This document shows, one piece after another, positions 5,741 through 7,914 of a stretch of 7,914 nucleotides of DNA (positions are counted from its first letter, which is position 1; the number at the start of each line of letters is the position of its first letter). This DNA comes from Nitrososphaerota archaeon. GTDB taxonomy: Archaea > Thermoproteota > Nitrososphaeria > Nitrososphaerales > CADDZS01. The position numbers and the translations under genes are program-made. Location: NCBI GenBank assembly GCA_027886785.1, contig JAPCJV010000071.1, positions 1-7,914 on the forward strand, read 5' to 3'. The notes beneath the pieces were generated by a model. It had not been told where the DNA came from. It saw only the letters and a list, made by a program, of their open reading frames with translations, and did no database searches.

Positions 5741-6694
5741 CTATAGCTCGCGCACAATTCCCGGGACTTTCGGGAAGGGTGATGTCTCTCCGATGTGATT
5801 TGCATTCACGAGCCAGCTGACTAGCCTCTCTACACCAATCCCGCCGCCGGCCGACGGTTTCAGTCTGCCTTCCTTGGCCAGTCTTAGAAGCAGTGCATAG
5901 TTTTCCGCGTTTACCCCGTCGCGTTCTATTTTCTTGGAAATTTTTTCGTACTCAGATTCTCGTTTTGCACCCGAGAGGATCTCGCCATACTTCGGAACAA
6001 AGAGATCGTAATTGTTCCACTTTCCTTTCTCAAAGTCTTGGTAGTCGTAAAACTCCCTCGGGATGTTTGTTACCCAAGCGGGTTCTTTGATTTCGGCCGC
6101 TAGGGCTTTTTCCCAATCAGCTCCATTCTTTTCCTTGAGTTTTTCCGCGTCGTACACCTTGAAGGGTACCTTGGGTACCTTTAGCCCATCAAAGCTGTCC
6201 AGCTCCGCCAGTTCTTTCTTCGCCGTCCGCTTCAAATTCTTGATCAGACCGGAGACGAGACCCTCGACCAGCCGGAAAATTTGTTTGGAGCTTGCGTTTC
6301 TCACTTCAAAATCGAGCTGCGTGAATTCGTACGCGTGCCACCCCGTCGCCTGTCTTTCGCGCTTTTCAATCCGGATATTCGGCGAGAAGACGAAGAGTTT
6401 GGGATAAGCCAGAGAGCTCGCAAACATTTTGTGGATGATCATGCTTGCTGTTGTTCTAACTGTCTCACCATATATCTCCACCTCGATGCGCTTTTCGATC
6501 GAGGCGCCGGGGTCTGGCCACAGCGGGTCGGTCATTTTGGAAAAAATCACTGGCAGTAACCAATCGAAATCCTGACTAACGAGATCGGTGGAAAGGTACG
6601 CGAGAGTTTTGGTCAAAATCTTCGCGATTGCTGCTTTTCTCCGAACTTCGCCGGCGGAGAGCTCGTCGAGCGATTTAGGTAGGACGGTCTGCAT
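5741..6694 (-). CDS. Class II synthetase core, AsnA/AsnRS-related asparagine synthetase
   Basis: Probably makes asparagine from aspartate, ammonia and ATP, as the archaeal asparagine synthetase related to asparaginyl-tRNA synthetase does. The product (317 residues from ATG 6694) is only the class II aminoacyl-tRNA synthetase catalytic core. Numbering from an in-frame TTG at 6709 (322 residues), motif 2 is NIRIEK at 111-116 with the companion HAYEFTQLDFE at 125-135, and motif 3 is GGGIGVERLV at 288-297. There is no N-terminal OB-fold anticodon-binding domain, so tRNA charging is unlikely. The TTG start is possible, but an A/T-rich box (GATAATC, about 34 bases before the ATG) lies too close to it. 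It meets the methyltransferase tail to tail with one base between stop codons. A stand-alone synthetase paralogue acting on another amino acid remains possible. Confidence 0.82.
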   Translation of the reverse strand: MQTVLPKSLDELSAGEVRRKAAIAKILTKTLAYLSTDLVSQDFDWLLPVIFSKMTDPLWPDPGASIEKRIEVEIYGETVRTTASMIIHKMFASSLAYPKLFVFSPNIRIEKRERQATGWHAYEFTQLDFEVRNASSKQIFRLVEGLVSGLIKNLKRTAKKELAELDSFDGLKVPKVPFKVYDAEKLKEKNGADWEKALAAEIKEPAWVTNIPREFYDYQDFEKGKWNNYDLFVPKYGEILSGAKRESEYEKISKKIERDGVNAENYALLLRLAKEGRLKPSAGGGIGVERLVSWLVNANHIGETSPFPKVPGIVREL

Positions 6695-6844
6695 GAAAGC
6701 GTAATTCAAAAGGGAGCGTTCTAAAGGATTATCGCGGCGTTAAGCTTTCTGAGCGTAGTATAGAATAATCGGATCGCGGAAAAAGGAAATAGGACTTAGG
6801 AGCTCTATTTAATTAACCGTAGAATTTTGTGGGTATATTCAAAA
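6695..6844. promoter_or_regulatory. Divergent promoter region
   Basis: 150 bases between the AsnA-like gene (minus) and the phosphoesterase gene (plus). For the plus gene CTATTTAATTAA at 6805-6816 is a good TATA-like box, about 35 bases before TTG 6845. For the minus gene only a weak GATAATC element near 6725-6733 is visible. No further gene fits here. Confidence 0.4.
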
Positions 6845-7914
6845 TTGCAGAGAAACTTTGGAACGCTCTGGCGACTTGCAACTCTCGGAATCTCGCTCCT
6901 CTTCCTCTTTTCTCCTTCGTCTTTTGTTTTCGCGCAGCAATCCGGAAATTCCGTGACCCCAATAAAACACATAATTATCGTAATGCAGGAAAATCACAGC
7001 TTCGACAACTACTTTGGAACTTATCCGACGGCCAACGGTACGCTTTCCAATTCCATCACTACACAGCTGCAGGGAGTCAACGGCATTCCAAATGGAGTGT
7101 GTTTGGGATCTGGAGCTTCTGGCTGCATAGCTCCCCACCTTGCCAACAGCTCCAGTGAAAAAGATCCCGCTGAGGGACAGCTCGTCTACGAGAAGGATGT
7201 CAACAACGGGAGCATGAACGGCTTTGTGGCAAACTCTGGGCCTCAATCGATGATCTACTTCGATTACCACCAGATCCCCGCGTACTGGAACTACGCGGAG
7301 GAGTACGGGCTGGGCAACAACTACTTCGCTTCCGTCCTGAGCACGACCCTCCCCAACCGGCTGATGCTCATTCAAGGCGACAGCCAGTACGCGTTTACAG
7401 ATCTTTCGTCGCCGTCTTTCTTCTCCAATCTGTACAACCAGATGGTACAGTCAGCAACGAGCACGGTCTTCTATCAGCTGGAGACGAGCGGGATCTCCTT
7501 TGGATATTACGATTTCTTTGCGGCGCCCCCAATTTCTCCCAACGCTCCTTTTAATCTGGGAAACAGCATCCAGAATATTTCCAAATTTTATGGCGATCTT
7601 TCTAACGGCGCAAATCTACCCTCGGTGAGCTTTGTCACTAGCTTAGAGTCGCACGGGTACGACGAGCTTCCCCCGAACAATGTTACGAAGGGCGAGCAAT
7701 GGACCGTCTCGGTGGTGAATGCTGTGGAAAGCAGCTCGTACTGGAATTCCTCTGCGATCTTTCTCACCTGGGACGAGGGCGGAGGGTATTACGATCATGT
7801 CGCTCCTCCAAAGGTGCTCACTATAGATCATGGCTTTACGACTCCTCTGGTGGGCTATGGCCAACGTGTACCCCTCCTTGTAATCTCGCCTTACTCCAAG
7901 GAGAATTACGTTTC
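6845..7914 (+). CDS. Exported phosphoesterase, phospholipase C/acid phosphatase family (C-terminus cut by window edge)
   Basis: Belongs to the phosphoesterase family PF04185, which includes bacterial phospholipases C and the acid phosphatase AcpA and hydrolyses phosphate mono- or diesters outside the cell. 356 codons are present. A signal peptide (RNFGTLWR, then LATLGISLLFLF, cleavage likely after FVFA at residue 30) precedes the family's opening motif MQENHSFDNYFG at 47-58, where E49-N50 are expected metal ligands. STTLPNR (166-172) matches the region carrying the catalytic Ser/Thr nucleophile. WDEGGGYYDHVAPP (309-322) and GQRVPLLVISPYSK (339-352) are the conserved C-terminal motifs. The mature part is rich in N, S and Y with several N-x-S/T sites, typical of secreted archaeal proteins. 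The start is TTG 6845, chosen because it gives a normal n-region and suits the TATA box; no ATG is available. A second in-frame TTG is at 6827. Substrate unknown. Confidence 0.9.
   Translation, partial: MQRNFGTLWRLATLGISLLFLFSPSSFVFAQQSGNSVTPIKHIIIVMQENHSFDNYFGTYPTANGTLSNSITTQLQGVNGIPNGVCLGSGASGCIAPHLANSSSEKDPAEGQLVYEKDVNNGSMNGFVANSGPQSMIYFDYHQIPAYWNYAEEYGLGNNYFASVLSTTLPNRLMLIQGDSQYAFTDLSSPSFFSNLYNQMVQSATSTVFYQLETSGISFGYYDFFAAPPISPNAPFNLGNSIQNISKFYGDLSNGANLPSVSFVTSLESHGYDELPPNNVTKGEQWTVSVVNAVESSSYWNSSAIFLTWDEGGGYYDHVAPPKVLTIDHGFTTPLVGYGQRVPLLVISPYSKENYV

Noticed and set aside
6839..7375. Minus-strand 178-codon frame opposite the phosphoesterase
   Set aside because: The plus strand encodes clear family motifs through the same stretch, so this is an antisense shadow.
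1..7914. CRISPR arrays, insertion sequences, attachment sites or a defence island around the methyltransferase
   Set aside because: No regularly spaced direct repeats, transposase or integrase motifs, terminal inverted repeats or restriction/nuclease genes were found in the window.

Overview
This window most likely comes from an archaeon, tentatively a soil-type relative of the Nitrososphaerota (Thaumarchaeota). Several genes have an A/T-rich TATA-like box about 25-40 bases before the start codon and little or no Shine-Dalgarno sequence, which fits archaeal leaderless or short-leader transcription. The gene content also fits: a stand-alone class II synthetase core of the AsnA/AsnRS-related type, a GYD-domain protein, a SPPY-type DNA methyltransferase, and exported beta-propeller and phosphoesterase proteins. 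No rRNA or tRNA gene is visible, so the lineage is an inference from gene style only.

Layout: positions 1-3889 are all on the minus strand. From the left edge these are the N-terminal 354 codons of an exported PQQ-like beta-propeller protein that runs off the window, a 155-residue membrane-anchored coiled-coil protein, a doubtful 75-codon small ORF abutting it, an M24-family (Xaa-Pro-type) metallopeptidase with a frameshift near its C-terminus, a structured-looking 292-base intergenic region, and a GYD-domain protein followed by a hairpin/T-run terminator. A plus-strand pair follows: a Dps ferritin-like protein and a beta-class DNA methyltransferase. The AsnA-like synthetase is on the minus strand and meets the methyltransferase tail to tail with one base between the stop codons. 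Diverging from it is an exported phosphoesterase (phospholipase C/acid phosphatase family) that runs off the right edge.

The genes do not form one pathway. They read as a patchwork of single-gene transcription units: two secreted proteins at the edges, iron/oxidative-stress protection (Dps), amino-acid metabolism (peptidase, asparagine synthesis), and DNA modification without a recognisable restriction partner.

The main surprises are two apparent reading-frame breaks. One is in an A7 run of the peptidase, just before two of its five metal ligands. The other is at the 5' end of the beta-propeller gene, where the only well-placed ATG is out of frame. I do not see a clear new multi-gene system here. 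The best leads beyond the frame breaks are the intergenic region 3277-3568 and an 18-base motif shared by the dps leader and the region 1963-1980.
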